DNA from: Acetivibrio straminisolvens JCM 21531
GTDB lineage: Bacteria; Bacillota; Clostridia; Acetivibrionales; Acetivibrionaceae
Assembly (NCBI RefSeq): GCF_000521465.1
Contig: NZ_BAVR01000008.1
Location: 25,119 to 89,118 of the forward strand
Reading direction: 5' to 3'
Length of the DNA stretch: 64,000 nucleotides
Both the position numbers and the translations under genes were made by a program. Positions 28,336 through 39,214 of this stretch are shown here, one piece after another. The notes under the pieces are model-generated. The model was not told the DNA's origin. It worked only from the letters and a program-made list of their open reading frames with translations, and ran no database searches. Numbering within the stretch: position 1 is the first letter of the stretch; each line of letters opens with the position of its first letter.

Positions 28336-30702
28336 TTACTCATTAATTAGCTGAACGATATTATATCTTTTAAAAGCCTTCGAAGAATACCATGTTACCG
28401 CCACAGCGACTATGAGAGTAGCAATCGGACACAATAAGTACGCATTTACAGGATTTATAATAAATGTAATTTTTGAAATCCCAAGACCCAGAATACTTAG
28501 AATACCGCTAACTATACCTTCACCCAAAGCATTTGCCAATACTGTACCGAAAACTATACCAATCATTGACACCATAAGAACCTTTAACAGATATTGTTTT
28601 CTTATATCCTGTACCGAAAAACCGATTGCTTTCATAATGGCAACTTGTGAATATTCTTTTGCAGCTTGCAAATTGAAGAACAAAATGATAATCAGAGCAA
28701 CCAAACACATTGACATGATTATAACCGCAACCACTGCCTTTCCCAACTGACGGGAAACTCCGCCCAATGTCTGGTCGATAAATTCTTCCATAGACACAAC
28801 TTCTGTTTCTACGCCCATTTTATTCTTATATAAATCTATCTTTTTTTGAATATTCACACCGTCTTTAACATTTATGTAGAATGAATACCCTTCCACTGCT
28901 TCTTTGTCATACGGACGCATCATTTTAGCGGTAAAGCCGCCGCTGGTAACGTCCTGGTAAATTCCCGAAACAACGATGCTCATTTCTTGACCGTTAATCA
29001 GCATAGGCAGAGTATCTCCTACCTTTACTCCCATTTCATTGGCATTTAATACCGAAAGGGCAATTTGGTTTTCGTTTTCCGGTGCCTTCCCTTCAAGATA
29101 CTGAAGTTCGCTTTTTGCAACGTCACTGCAATCAACATGGATATTAGTCCAATCCCCATCTTTATTAATGGCTTCATATACAACTTCTGCCTCTACGTTA
29201 TAATCCTCAACTTCCGAATCTGAGTTTAAAACGTCAAATACTTCGTCAAACTTTTCTGCAATATTCTCAGATTTGGCCAGCGAGACAACAATATCGCTTT
29301 GTGATTGTCCCATGTAAGTAATAAATTTCGGGGACTTAAACGTATTATGTAAGTTTACCGGAACTACCATTATACCAATGGCAATCAGTATAACAAAGAA
29401 TAGCAAAAGCCATGCTCTGGCCTTTACCGCCACATCCTGAACAGCCATCAATATATCAACCGGCAAACTTTTGAATTTGCTTAAATTTATAAATTTTGCC
29501 ACCCGCGATGCATTGGCCTTGCTTCTGTCCGCACCGCTTCTAAGAGCTTCTACAATAGTAATCCTCTTTATCTTTTTGATAATTTTTTTACAGAAATATA
29601 TCTCAAACAAATACACAAGGCATACCGTAGCAATCGGAGCCAACATTGCTGCCAAGGTCAGCTTAGGCGGACCAAAGGTTTCGGCAATATGTGATGTAAA
29701 GTATTTGTTTATCACCAGCGAAAGGGCATAACCGGCTATACATCCTAAAATCGCCAAAAACCTGTATTTAATCAGGTAAATCTGGCTGATATTTTTATAG
29801 GACATTCCAATTGCTCTCATTGTTCCAATTGACTTTATCTCCTCTTCCATGGCAGTTAAAATGGTAAACCGCAGACAAATTGCCACCACAAAGATTAGAA
29901 ACAAGCTTACCAAAACAATGATAAGAACCATGATAATATCAGAAATACCGCTTACAAGCCTTATAATCGCATAGGTTATAGGCTGCCCGTTTGCCGGCAT
30001 TCCGGCCTTTTCATAGGTAGTCTGAAATTTTGATGCCAAAGATTCATCGGGAAAATAAAACTCTATCAAATACTCAATCTTTCCAATACGATTTTTTATT
30101 TCGTCATGCTCTTCCTCGTTAATCAAAAATCTTGTAGACGAACACAATGTTGAATTCATCTGCGAATCGCGAACATAGGAGGTAACTGTAAAGTCTTTGG
30201 AATAATCCCCTTCCGTAATAGTCAGTGTATCTCCAATCTTAATATCATAGCTGTCCAGCAAAATTATGGGCACTCCTATTTCTCCTTTAGACGGATAAAT
30301 AGGTGTATTGTTGGTATCCAGCAAAAGATCGTACTTATCGTTTTGCTTTACAAAACCAATATCCAAAAGGCTGTCGGACATTACATAATATTTACCGTCA
30401 GGTTTTGTTATACGGATATTTCCCCCATAAATATTTACCATCTCTATGACTTGCCAACTCTCCACATAATCAACACTTTCGGCAAAGTCGTTCAATTCCT
30501 CCCAATTAATCTCTCCTGTATGCATTTGCATGAAATGAGGAGGTTTTGCTATTTCGTACATACTGTCAATAGCACCGAAAAGTTGTATAACTATCATAGT
30601 TCCTACCGATATCAGACATGCCGATAAGACAATAAATAACAGTAGTGTAATGTTGATTGCCTTATTTCTTGAAAAGTCTTTCTTAATCATTGTAAGATTC
30701 AT
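28336..30702 (-). CDS. FtsX/MacB-type ABC transporter permease
   Basis: The 788-residue protein has an N-terminal membrane helix, a large extracytoplasmic domain, three helices around residues 250-360 (the FtsX domain: EEEIKSIGTMRAIGMSYKNI), a second extracytoplasmic domain, and a C-terminal FtsX triplet (YSQVAIMKAIGFSVQDIRKQYL). This double FtsX architecture fits mechanotransmission exporters or peptide-antibiotic resistance pumps. It precedes the ATPase gene and has a GGAGGA ribosome site. Likely role: product export or self-protection. Confidence 0.9.
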   Translation of the reverse strand: MNLTMIKKDFSRNKAINITLLLFIVLSACLISVGTMIVIQLFGAIDSMYEIAKPPHFMQMHTGEINWEELNDFAESVDYVESWQVIEMVNIYGGNIRITKPDGKYYVMSDSLLDIGFVKQNDKYDLLLDTNNTPIYPSKGEIGVPIILLDSYDIKIGDTLTITEGDYSKDFTVTSYVRDSQMNSTLCSSTRFLINEEEHDEIKNRIGKIEYLIEFYFPDESLASKFQTTYEKAGMPANGQPITYAIIRLVSGISDIIMVLIIVLVSLFLIFVVAICLRFTILTAMEEEIKSIGTMRAIGMSYKNISQIYLIKYRFLAILGCIAGYALSLVINKYFTSHIAETFGPPKLTLAAMLAPIATVCLVYLFEIYFCKKIIKKIKRITIVEALRSGADRSKANASRVAKFINLSKFKSLPVDILMAVQDVAVKARAWLLLFFVILIAIGIMVVPVNLHNTFKSPKFITYMGQSQSDIVVSLAKSENIAEKFDEVFDVLNSDSEVEDYNVEAEVVYEAINKDGDWTNIHVDCSDVAKSELQYLEGKAPENENQIALSVLNANEMGVKVGDTLPMLINGQEMSIVVSGIYQDVTSGGFTAKMMRPYDKEAVEGYSFYINVKDGVNIQKKIDLYKNKMGVETEVVSMEEFIDQTLGGVSRQLGKAVVAVIIMSMCLVALIIILFFNLQAAKEYSQVAIMKAIGFSVQDIRKQYLLKVLMVSMIGIVFGTVLANALGEGIVSGILSILGLGISKITFIINPVNAYLLCPIATLIVAVAVTWYSSKAFKRYNIVQLINE

Positions 30703-30812
30703 CCGCTAATCCTCCTAATCAGCAATTTTCATCGTTTTACTGCGTTTCTGCTATTGTCGCTTTTCACAAACCAATCTAAATATATTCCGGCTTCTCTTAT
30801 ATATTACATCTG

Positions 30813-31285
30813 TCAGCGAAACACGCCCGGCACCTGAAATAACATGATAGTTATTACAACGTGGTAAATTATATCCAATACAATATTTGCAAACTCTATA
30901 GCGTCAAATTTGCCCTTCTTCATCATTTCTTGAGTATGTGTCCACAATCCGCTGGCTCCATATATGTACATTGTAATTAATGTTCCAAGCCAAAACGGAC
31001 CTTTAAACCAAATGGATAATACACCCATAACCCCAAGACCAATTGGGAAAAACCGTATTTTATCTGAAACGGTCCTCCCGGCCAGCCGAGGGACTTTGCC
31101 GTATCGTCAGCCTTTATTACATTGATGTAGAATCCCAAAACACCTATCAACCCGTTGGTCACTATAAATTGATGCAACACGATTATCTCAAAAATAGTAC
31201 TTATACCTGCCTGAAATCCTCCTATTACATATAGATGTACCAAAGCTGAAAGTACTCCGGCACCAATTAACACTAAAATCCACAT
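30813..31285 (-). CDS. Small membrane protein (DUF6790-like), frameshifted
   Basis: Two overlapping frames (30977-31285 and 30813-31028) join into about 157 residues if one G is added to the GGGG run near 31035. Four hydrophobic segments are visible, with a conserved-looking stretch GGPFQIKYGFSQLVLG. I believe it belongs to a small integral-membrane family like DUF6790, but this is from memory of the pattern, not a search. It sits between the thioesterase and ABC permease genes. No function can be assigned. Confidence 0.65.
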
Positions 31286-31340
31286 TGTTTATTCTCCCTT
31301 TCTTCTAAAATATCTTATTTTTCCGTTTTGTTCTTATATT

Positions 31341-32090
31341 TTAGTTTTGCAAACCGTACAATATCTTTCTTATACACTCCGAAACTTCCGCCGGATGACT
31401 ATTGATAAACAGATGTTCTCCTTTTTCTATAACAAATACTTCTGCACCGTTTCTAAGATATGGCAGCCACTTAGGAAGCGGATTTACCGGCTGTTCAGGG
31501 TCATTTTCGCCCCACAGCAAAAACGCCGATACATCCAAAGGAATAATAGGTTCTTTAGCCGCAGCCGACTCCAGTATTTTATAATCGGCGCGAAATATGG
31601 GAAGGAAAAATTCTATCAAGCTTTTTTCCTGAATAATTTCTTTAGGCATAGCTCCATAGGAAACAATCAATTCCAGTAGTTTGTCATCCCGAAGTTCTGA
31701 AGTTTTTTTGTGCCTCATGGTATTAGGTGCATCGCAAGCGGACAGAATTAAAGATTTCAGCTTGCCGGCATGCTCTTTTGAATTCATAGTCCTATGAGCT
31801 ACATAATAGGCAACTATACCGCCCAAACTATGACCGAAATATGTACATTCCGGCATCATTATATTTTTTAATTCTTCAAAATACATATCCGCTACAATAT
31901 CGATATCTTCCACCAAATCCCTTTTGGAATTGCCGTGTCCCGGAGGATTGGCACACCATATACTCACATCCATATCCAGCTTGCTTATTAAATTATGAAA
32001 TGACGATACCGTTCCACCCAGGTAAGGAAAAAATATTATTTGCTTGTTACTTGTTCCTTTTTTCATTTCATAAAATAATACATCATTCAT
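31341..32090 (-). CDS. Type II thioesterase
   Basis: This alpha/beta hydrolase of about 249 residues has the nucleophile elbow YFGHSLGGIVAYY, the acid in LLWGENDPEQPV and the terminal His in EKGEHLF, plus the NPPGHGNS oxyanion-side motif typical of antibiotic-cluster thioesterases. TEII enzymes clear misloaded carrier domains. The ATG at 32090 is well spaced from GGAG and overlaps the end of the CPBP-like gene. A GTG at 32105 is an alternative. There is no thioesterase domain fused to the NRPS, so a role in release cannot be excluded. Confidence 0.9.
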   Translation of the reverse strand: MNDVLFYEMKKGTSNKQIIFFPYLGGTVSSFHNLISKLDMDVSIWCANPPGHGNSKRDLVEDIDIVADMYFEELKNIMMPECTYFGHSLGGIVAYYVAHRTMNSKEHAGKLKSLILSACDAPNTMRHKKTSELRDDKLLELIVSYGAMPKEIIQEKSLIEFFLPIFRADYKILESAAAKEPIIPLDVSAFLLWGENDPEQPVNPLPKWLPYLRNGAEVFVIEKGEHLFINSHPAEVSECIRKILYGLQN

Positions 32091-32980
32091 ATGAAACAGC
32101 TCCACTTCCCAAATTGTTTTTTCTGCTTTCTTTTAGGCTGTCACCCTCTATAAAATCAGGGAATATTTGCAAAACTTCCTCTTTTGATTTACCTGAATTT
32201 TTGGACTTAAACACCCAATACAGGATAGCAAACAATATACTGTACAAAATAATCTCAAGGATTTGAACGCTTATGTTAAATTCATAAATTCCCAATTTTC
32301 CGCCCGATCCTGCAACCCACATTGCCAGCATATAAAAGAGCACATTTCCCTTTGTATCGTTTAGAATAAAGCTAATACAAACACTAAACACTATATGCTG
32401 CGCAACATAAAGCAAATAGGAAAGCGGGTCGGACAATGACGGTAAGAATAATATTCCTAAAAGTAACCCAGTCATAATACCGGCTTTAATATTGTTTTTG
32501 TATTGTCTTTGAAAGTATGGCAATACAAAACCGTAAAACCCTATTCCCACGCCAATCATTCCGGATTCTTCCCAGAAATTCTTCACAAACATAACCAGCA
32601 TTTCTACCGGAGTCACGGTTATTTCAGGTACATAGAGGTTTAATAAAACCAAAATAAACCGAATCAAAACTGCGCACAAAGCAGGTACTCCAATAACTAT
32701 CGGAATCCAAGGCAAGTCTTTCTTTCTTGGAATAAATGTACCAAAAGTTCCTAAGCCCTCTCCAGCCACCATAAAGAAAATATATAAGGAAACAAGGAAT
32801 GGCCGGAGCGTTTAGTCCAATCATTACAAGCAGATTCTCCCCATCCAGATTGCCGAAGCGAGACACCATAAAATCCTCGAACAAGACATACGGCAACCCT
32901 ATTAAGAACCACAAAATTCCAAATGACATTGCTATAAACAGTATCAAATATTTTCTATATATATTTTTTTCCTTCGCCAT
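32083..32980 (-). CDS. CPBP-like polytopic membrane protein, frameshifted
   Basis: Frames 32624-32980 and 32083-32772 join to about 298 residues if one T is removed from AACTTTTGG near 32752. Seven or so membrane segments are visible, and ESGMIGVGIGFYGFVLPYFQ resembles the EExxxR motif of CPBP (Abi) intramembrane proteases. Here the motif is EES without the usual Arg, so the protease site may be lost. CPBP proteins are often immunity or processing factors in antimicrobial clusters. It lies directly behind the NRPS. Confidence 0.62.
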
Positions 32981-33035
32981 AATACCACCTTTTCAAATGT
33001 ATTTTAGGATTATTCTTCAACAAGCCCGATATTTC

Positions 33036-36000
33036 TTATTTTCCTGTGCATGTCCCTCCTTCATTATCAACTACAGTCTTAATTAAGTCTATGTTGAGTC
33101 CTTCCGGGCATTCTAATGAAAGATACAGTGTATCCTTGTCATGGTTGGCATTTATAAATAATTTTGACATTGGACTTTCCGTCTCTTCTGCACTTTGACT
33201 TTCCTCCATCAGCGCCCTGTCTTCAGCTGAAATAAAGCCTTGGAAATTATAAATAACAATATCAAAGCAGCTTTTATCCGTCGCAAAGTATTTTTTCAGG
33301 TTTTTGGATACTTCGCTGTATTTTTCAGACAAGTCTTTGTCGAAAATCAGCGACAGGAAATTAACGGAATTGTTATTACAAATATCCAAAAGCTCTTCCA
33401 GTTCCTCAACTTTTCTTTGACCAAGCATAACAGGAATAATGTCCAGGAACTCTCCGACGCAGTCATAGAACTCAGCTCCGCCGTATTTTCTTCCATAATC
33501 CACAATTGCCATTGCAATATCGTTTTCACCGGTATAGCGCTGTAAAATCTTCTCAACCAGCTCATACGCACATGCCCAAACATTTTGATTCCTGCCGTTC
33601 AACGGAACGGAAATGCTGACTTCTTTGAAATTCTTATCTGACACTTTCTCCAACTTTTCCATCAGCGCTGCATTGGCTCTGCTCCAGTCATCAAGCCTAA
33701 ACTTGCCGACTATCTCTTGTTCGTCAATATCTTTAGGACCGTCCTTAAGTATAGCTACATAATCTTCATAACATTGTATGGTTGAACTTGTAAAAATGTC
33801 TGATGATTTTGACGAATTTTTCGATAAATTCTCTTTTGACAAAATCTGTCTCTTTATTATTTCCGCACTCATTCCGTCAAAGCAAGTATGGTCAAAACAC
33901 CATATCAACAGTGTATTTCTTTCACTGAGCCTCAGGCAGCTTAATCTCCACGGAAGTTCTCCTTCCCGGTAATCCTTGTACATCAAATTCTCAATAACTT
34001 TTTTAGTAATTGCTTTTTGGGTTGTCTCATCATACATATCCAGTTTTGTATAAGAAATACTCTGCGCAATAATAGGAGTTTGTCCTTCAACATCCAATTC
34101 GCTCCACAAGTACTCATCTTTCTTTTTGGCAATGCAATGCATCATTTGCTGCTTGGCTATGATATTTGCCAAAATATCTCTTAGATGCTGCTCCGATATA
34201 TTTTCTTCTATATTTATTGTTAATCCGCTGTATCTTGAACCTGCAGCCATATGTACCGTTTGAACCGGTGACATTGGGAATTCGGTTCGAACACTGCTTA
34301 AAACCATCATATCCGATACCATGGAGGTTGAATTGCAGATGTACTGTACCATACTGTCTATCTGCTTTTCATTTAATGAAATTGTTCCTTTTCCGTGTTC
34401 CTGAGCTCCCTCCTGTGCAGGGCTTTCTTCCCGGCTCATTGATGAAATGCTGCCAAGATACTTAGCCAGTTCTTCTGTAGTTGAGAATTTGAAAATATCG
34501 TTTACACGCAGCTCATAGCCAATTTCACGGAGCTTCTGTGCCAATTCTATAGCTTTGATAGAATGGCCTCCCATGACAAAGAAATCGTCTTTTACTCCCA
34601 ATCCGGGATTGCCCAATACCTCTCTCATGGCATCCAAAATCAGACGTTCCTCTTCATTCCTAGGACCGTTCTTGTTTACATTTACACTCTCTTCATGAAT
34701 AGCCGGCAATGCTTTGCGATTTACTTTTCCGTTTTCCGTAAGCGGCAACTTATCCATTCGCTTCATACGGGAAGGAATCATATATTCGGGTACCTGTTTT
34801 TGCAAAACAGCGCGGATATAGTCAGGTGTTATATAGAGATATCCATCTCCATCTACGGTATAATATGCCGCAATGTACATACTTCCTGTGTTGTCTTTGT
34901 TGGCTACCACAGTTACGTCTTTTACACCGTCAACGGAAGCAATAAGTTTTTCCACTTCGCCCAATTCAATTCTAAATCCTCTGAGCTTAATCTGGAAATC
35001 GATACGGCCTAAGAAGATTAGGTCTCCTTCAGCTGTCATCAACACCCTGTCGCCTGTCCTATAGACTCTTTCTCCATTGCCGAAAGGAAGGTTGATGAAT
35101 TTTGATTCCGTCAGCTCTTTTCTGTTAAGATATCCTTTAGCTACGCCGCAACCTCCTATACAAAGCTCTCCCGGCATATTTGGAGGCAACAGTCTTCCCT
35201 CTTCATCAAGCACATATACTTCCGTGTGGGATATGGGCTTTCCAATTGGAATACTGGTCCACTCGGGATCAAAATGCTCGATTGGATAGTATGTAGCAAT
35301 AACAGTAGCTTCCGTCGGACCGTATACGTTGACCACACGGCCGGGCCCTAATGCCTCAAAGGCCTTTTTCGTATGTTTCAACGACATCTCCTCACCGCCG
35401 ATATACATCTTGCGGACATTCTTCAGAGCTGTCACTTTGTAGTCAACAATCATATTAAACACCGACGTTACCATTTCACATACAGTAATGCCCTTTGATT
35501 CGAAAATCTCTGCCAGCATTGGCATTTCAAAGGCTGCCTCATGAGGTACCATCACCAAGGTAGCACCATTTAACAGAGCACCAAAGATATCAAATACAGA
35601 AGGATCGAATGTGTAATTGGTCATCTGCAGCACTTTATCCTCCGGTGTTATGGACACATAGTTGGTATCAAGTACTGTACGAATGATGCTCTTATGGCAG
35701 ATGATTGCTCCTTTTGGCTTTCCTGTAGAGCCGGATGTATAGAGAATATAAGCTTCATCCTCACCGCATAGATTTTGAGGTGTGCCGCCAAACTCAATAC
35801 CCGTATCTTTAGCCTTGTCTAATTGCGCTTCTTTTGAATCAAGCAGCAAATACTCAATTGATTGCTCAATCCTTTCCACATGATGAGAGTAGGTCAATAA
35901 CAGTTTTGCTCCACTATCGCCGAGCATAAAATTCACTCGATCATCCGGGAACTTATAATCTATTGGCAGATAGACCGCCCCACACTTTAGGATCGCCAGA

Positions 36001-36740
36001 ATACTAATAATCTGTATTGGGCTTCTTTCCGTCAATATGGCCACCTTGTCGCCATATTTGATACCCTTGTCCGCTATTAATTGAGCCAGCTGATTTACAA
36101 CACTGTTTAACTCTTTATAGGTATAATCTTCATTTTCCCAATTGAGCGCAATGCGGTCCCCATAGGTTCTCACAGACTCTTCAAAGAGGTGAACCACATT
36201 TTTGTCAATAGGTGCATTTGATTTAGTGTTGTTGATAACGTTATACAGCCAGTTTTCCTCTTCAGGTGTCACCAACGAAATCTCCGACAGCAAGCTATCC
36301 TGATGTTCAACAAGGTAATTTACCATGTTTACAAAGCGTTTACCGAACAACTCCATGGACTCTTCCTTGAACAATTCAATGGAGTATTCCACGTCAATGT
36401 CAAAAACATTATCTTTTTCAAGGATTGTGACATGGATATTGTATTTGGTATCTACCACCTCAGGAAGCCATGGTGTCAAGGTTAGGTTCTCTATTTCAAG
36501 TTCCTCTGTTCCCATGTTCACATAATTTATTACAACATTGAACAGCGGGTTGTCCTGTGAACCTTTGTCCATATTAAGCTTTTCAACTATCATGTCAAAC
36601 TGGCAATCCTGATTTTCAAAGGCTGCTACCATTTTGTCCTTTATGTATCCGAGGTATTCTTTCACACTCAAGGATTCATCAATCTGAGAACGTATGGGCA
36701 GCAAATTAACAAACATACCGACAACAGTATTCAGTGACAA
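33036..36740 (-). CDS. NRPS-PKS piece 5: end of C3, A3, PCP3, terminal C-like domain
   Basis: This 1,234-residue frame continues the C3 domain of the preceding piece. Adding one G near 36753 (TCGCCGG to TCGGCCGG) restores GTLSAGRNHLSLNTVVG. It then has an adenylation domain (YTSGSTGKPKGAII at about 35,705-35,744; core A4 FDPSVFDIF; YGPTEATV), a carrier domain (GGHSIKAIEL, about 34,560), and a terminal condensation-like domain (34.3-33.1 kb). In that last domain the HHxxxDG motif reads DHTCFDG: the first His is Asp, while the second (catalytic) His is present. No thioesterase or reductase follows, so this domain probably releases the product. The first Met shown is not a true start. Confidence 0.92.
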   Translation of the reverse strand: MSLNTVVGMFVNLLPIRSQIDESLSVKEYLGYIKDKMVAAFENQDCQFDMIVEKLNMDKGSQDNPLFNVVINYVNMGTEELEIENLTLTPWLPEVVDTKYNIHVTILEKDNVFDIDVEYSIELFKEESMELFGKRFVNMVNYLVEHQDSLLSEISLVTPEEENWLYNVINNTKSNAPIDKNVVHLFEESVRTYGDRIALNWENEDYTYKELNSVVNQLAQLIADKGIKYGDKVAILTERSPIQIISILAILKCGAVYLPIDYKFPDDRVNFMLGDSGAKLLLTYSHHVERIEQSIEYLLLDSKEAQLDKAKDTGIEFGGTPQNLCGEDEAYILYTSGSTGKPKGAIICHKSIIRTVLDTNYVSITPEDKVLQMTNYTFDPSVFDIFGALLNGATLVMVPHEAAFEMPMLAEIFESKGITVCEMVTSVFNMIVDYKVTALKNVRKMYIGGEEMSLKHTKKAFEALGPGRVVNVYGPTEATVIATYYPIEHFDPEWTSIPIGKPISHTEVYVLDEEGRLLPPNMPGELCIGGCGVAKGYLNRKELTESKFINLPFGNGERVYRTGDRVLMTAEGDLIFLGRIDFQIKLRGFRIELGEVEKLIASVDGVKDVTVVANKDNTGSMYIAAYYTVDGDGYLYITPDYIRAVLQKQVPEYMIPSRMKRMDKLPLTENGKVNRKALPAIHEESVNVNKNGPRNEEERLILDAMREVLGNPGLGVKDDFFVMGGHSIKAIELAQKLREIGYELRVNDIFKFSTTEELAKYLGSISSMSREESPAQEGAQEHGKGTISLNEKQIDSMVQYICNSTSMVSDMMVLSSVRTEFPMSPVQTVHMAAGSRYSGLTINIEENISEQHLRDILANIIAKQQMMHCIAKKKDEYLWSELDVEGQTPIIAQSISYTKLDMYDETTQKAITKKVIENLMYKDYREGELPWRLSCLRLSERNTLLIWCFDHTCFDGMSAEIIKRQILSKENLSKNSSKSSDIFTSSTIQCYEDYVAILKDGPKDIDEQEIVGKFRLDDWSRANAALMEKLEKVSDKNFKEVSISVPLNGRNQNVWACAYELVEKILQRYTGENDIAMAIVDYGRKYGGAEFYDCVGEFLDIIPVMLGQRKVEELEELLDICNNNSVNFLSLIFDKDLSEKYSEVSKNLKKYFATDKSCFDIVIYNFQGFISAEDRALMEESQSAEETESPMSKLFINANHDKDTLYLSLECPEGLNIDLIKTVVDNEGGTCTGK

Positions 36741-39214
36741 ATGGTTCCTTCCGGCGACAGCGTTCCGATAATCAAATCTTTTTGTCCGGAATATTTATAC
36801 AGCAATAGTTTTAAAGATGCCATCATCAGCATGTAAGGAGTAATCCTAAGCTCTTTTGCAAACTGATTGATCTTTAAGCTATTATCCTTGTCAACGCTAA
36901 AGTGCAATATCTTACCTTTGTGAGTGATACCCTGAGGTGCCTGGAAGTCTGTGTACATATCCAAAACCGGTATCTCCCCTGACAACTCTTTCATCCAGTA
37001 GTCAATCTGTTTTTCAATCAGACCTTTCTTAAACAGCTGATTCTGCCATGCTGCAAAATCAATATACCTCACTTCATTCTTAGGAAGTTTTTCACCTTTG
37101 TAAATCATCGTAAACTCTTGTAAGAGTATATCAATTGAGCTCTGGTCAGAAATAATATGGTGCATATCAATCACAGCATAATGCTTTACATCGCTGACAC
37201 TGATAAACTTCACGCGCATTAGCGGAGCTTTGGATAAATCAAAAGGCTTTATCGAACGATTAATCTCTTCAAATACTTCTTTCTCGTCCACGTTTGCAAA
37301 TTCCACTACTGACGGAACCTCATCGGCAATGTATTGCACCACTTGGCCGTCCACCAAACCAAAGTAAGTCCTAAAGGATTCATGACGCATAACCAATGTA
37401 TTAAAGGTCTCCTCCAATTTCGGACGGTCAAGCTTACCTTCTATCAAATACACAGAAGCAAGGTTGTATGACAATGCATCTCCTATAAGCTGGCTGACTG
37501 CATACATACGCTTCTGAGCAGAAGATGTCTCATAATAAGGTTGTTTTTCCAAAATTCGAATCTGATTTTCTTCCTTATTTGCCATTTGCTCTGGTTTATT
37601 TTGATATAGCCAGTTGACCAAGTCGCCAAAACGAGAATTATTGAATATTTCGGAGACAGGTATATTAATCTCCAGTTTTTTCTTAACCAAGGATGCAAAT
37701 AAAGCCGCATTTAACGAGTCTCCTCCGAGTTCAAAGAAGTCGTCAGATTCACCAACGGTTTGAGTTCCCAATACTTCATTCCATATTTTCATAAGTTCAT
37801 CCCTTATGTCTTCAAAAGAAGTTATTGGTTTGTCTGTATTTACTTTTTTAACATCCTCATCATTTGACCGATTAAAGATATCGCTTAGAACAACATCACT
37901 ATCAAACTCAATTTTATCAAATACATATCCAGGTAATGGAATACGTGCTCTCCTTTTTCCTTTATGTACTGCATACCAATCAACTTTGCATCCGTTACAC
38001 CAAAGCATTCCCAATACTTGATACAACTCTTGCACATCCATTTGTCCTTTGTCCGTTACCGGAATAATTGCCTGAGCATCTGTTCCCAGTTCTTCAATAA
38101 CTTTATCATTACAGCCTGCATTAATTACAATGCTTGAGTTCAATTCTTTTTTCAATTCGGCATCAATGCTGTCAATTACCGGCACATTAGCATCTCTCCA
38201 CTGATAATCCGGATAATTTGAAGGATAAATATCTTTATCAATTCCTGTACGGATTATCTGAACCGCATCACCCAAACTTATTGAGCCGGCAACCACCAGA
38301 CCGCTCAACTTGCCGATTCTTTCCCCGTAAATCACATCGGGCAAGACACCTATATCTTTCAGGGTCATGCACAATGAATAATTCATGATGAAGACAGTTA
38401 TATCGTTTTCAAAACCGCTCATCTGTCCGTCGTCTGCCAACTGTTTCTCAAGGTTCATACGTTCGGTTTTAGTCAATTCACCAAGCACTACTTGTACATA
38501 GTCTTCAAATTTCTTTGAAATGCCACATGTGCCCTTGAATTTATATATGCTGTTTGCAAACGGTTTAGCCAAATTACTGCTGTCAGCTAACATAAGCAAA
38601 ACAGTTTTCTGTCCGTCCGGCACTTTGGTTCCCTTATCGTTGATAAAGGTCTGTAATGCCTCGCTGTTATCCAGATTCTTTCCTTTCACAACAATGGCTT
38701 TTCTATATTCAAAGTTTCCGCGGCCCACCTGCAAAGTCCATGCAACATCGGACATATTAAGCTCCCTGTGCCCGACAATGTAATCCAAAACATCACGGGA
38801 TGTATTAATCAATGCATTTTCGCTTCTTGCAGAGAACAGCAAAATGTTTACTTCTGATGCTTCATCCGATTTTTGAACTTTTGGAGCTTCCTCCAAAATC
38901 ACATGAGCATTGGTTCCGCCGATACCGAAAGAACTGACCGCCGCTCTTGCAATTTCAGCACTTAATGTTTTTGCAGAAGTATTAATATAAAACGGACTAT
39001 TCTCTATATCTATTCTAGGATTTATTCCTTTAAAGTTAATCATAGGAGGAATAACGCGCTTGTTCAGCACTTGAATTGCCTTAATACATCCTGTAACGCC
39101 CGCAGCAGCATCCAGATGCCCTATATTTGCTTTAACGGAACCAATCGCGCAGTATCCCTTCTTCTGGCTTTTCCAAGCCTGTTTTAATGCTTCAATTTCT
39201 ATAGGATCTCCCAA
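36731..39214 (-). CDS. NRPS-PKS piece 4: end of KS2, dead AT, ACP2, start of C3
   Basis: The frame starts inside KS2. Adding one C near 39230 (GCCACGG to GCCCACGG) restores VEAHGTGTTLGDPIE. It holds the rest of KS2 (VKANIGHLDAAAG), a degenerate AT-like segment (38.8-37.9 kb) where GHSxGE is replaced by YGERIGK and HAFH is absent, an ACP (LGGDSLNA, about 37,720) and most of a condensation domain whose motif is HHIISDQ instead of HHxxxDG. The module therefore needs an AT in trans, available at 20,903-21,862. Confidence 0.92.
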   Translation of the reverse strand: MGDPIEIEALKQAWKSQKKGYCAIGSVKANIGHLDAAAGVTGCIKAIQVLNKRVIPPMINFKGINPRIDIENSPFYINTSAKTLSAEIARAAVSSFGIGGTNAHVILEEAPKVQKSDEASEVNILLFSARSENALINTSRDVLDYIVGHRELNMSDVAWTLQVGRGNFEYRKAIVVKGKNLDNSEALQTFINDKGTKVPDGQKTVLLMLADSSNLAKPFANSIYKFKGTCGISKKFEDYVQVVLGELTKTERMNLEKQLADDGQMSGFENDITVFIMNYSLCMTLKDIGVLPDVIYGERIGKLSGLVVAGSISLGDAVQIIRTGIDKDIYPSNYPDYQWRDANVPVIDSIDAELKKELNSSIVINAGCNDKVIEELGTDAQAIIPVTDKGQMDVQELYQVLGMLWCNGCKVDWYAVHKGKRRARIPLPGYVFDKIEFDSDVVLSDIFNRSNDEDVKKVNTDKPITSFEDIRDELMKIWNEVLGTQTVGESDDFFELGGDSLNAALFASLVKKKLEINIPVSEIFNNSRFGDLVNWLYQNKPEQMANKEENQIRILEKQPYYETSSAQKRMYAVSQLIGDALSYNLASVYLIEGKLDRPKLEETFNTLVMRHESFRTYFGLVDGQVVQYIADEVPSVVEFANVDEKEVFEEINRSIKPFDLSKAPLMRVKFISVSDVKHYAVIDMHHIISDQSSIDILLQEFTMIYKGEKLPKNEVRYIDFAAWQNQLFKKGLIEKQIDYWMKELSGEIPVLDMYTDFQAPQGITHKGKILHFSVDKDNSLKINQFAKELRITPYMLMMASLKLLLYKYSGQKDLIIGTLSPEGTICH

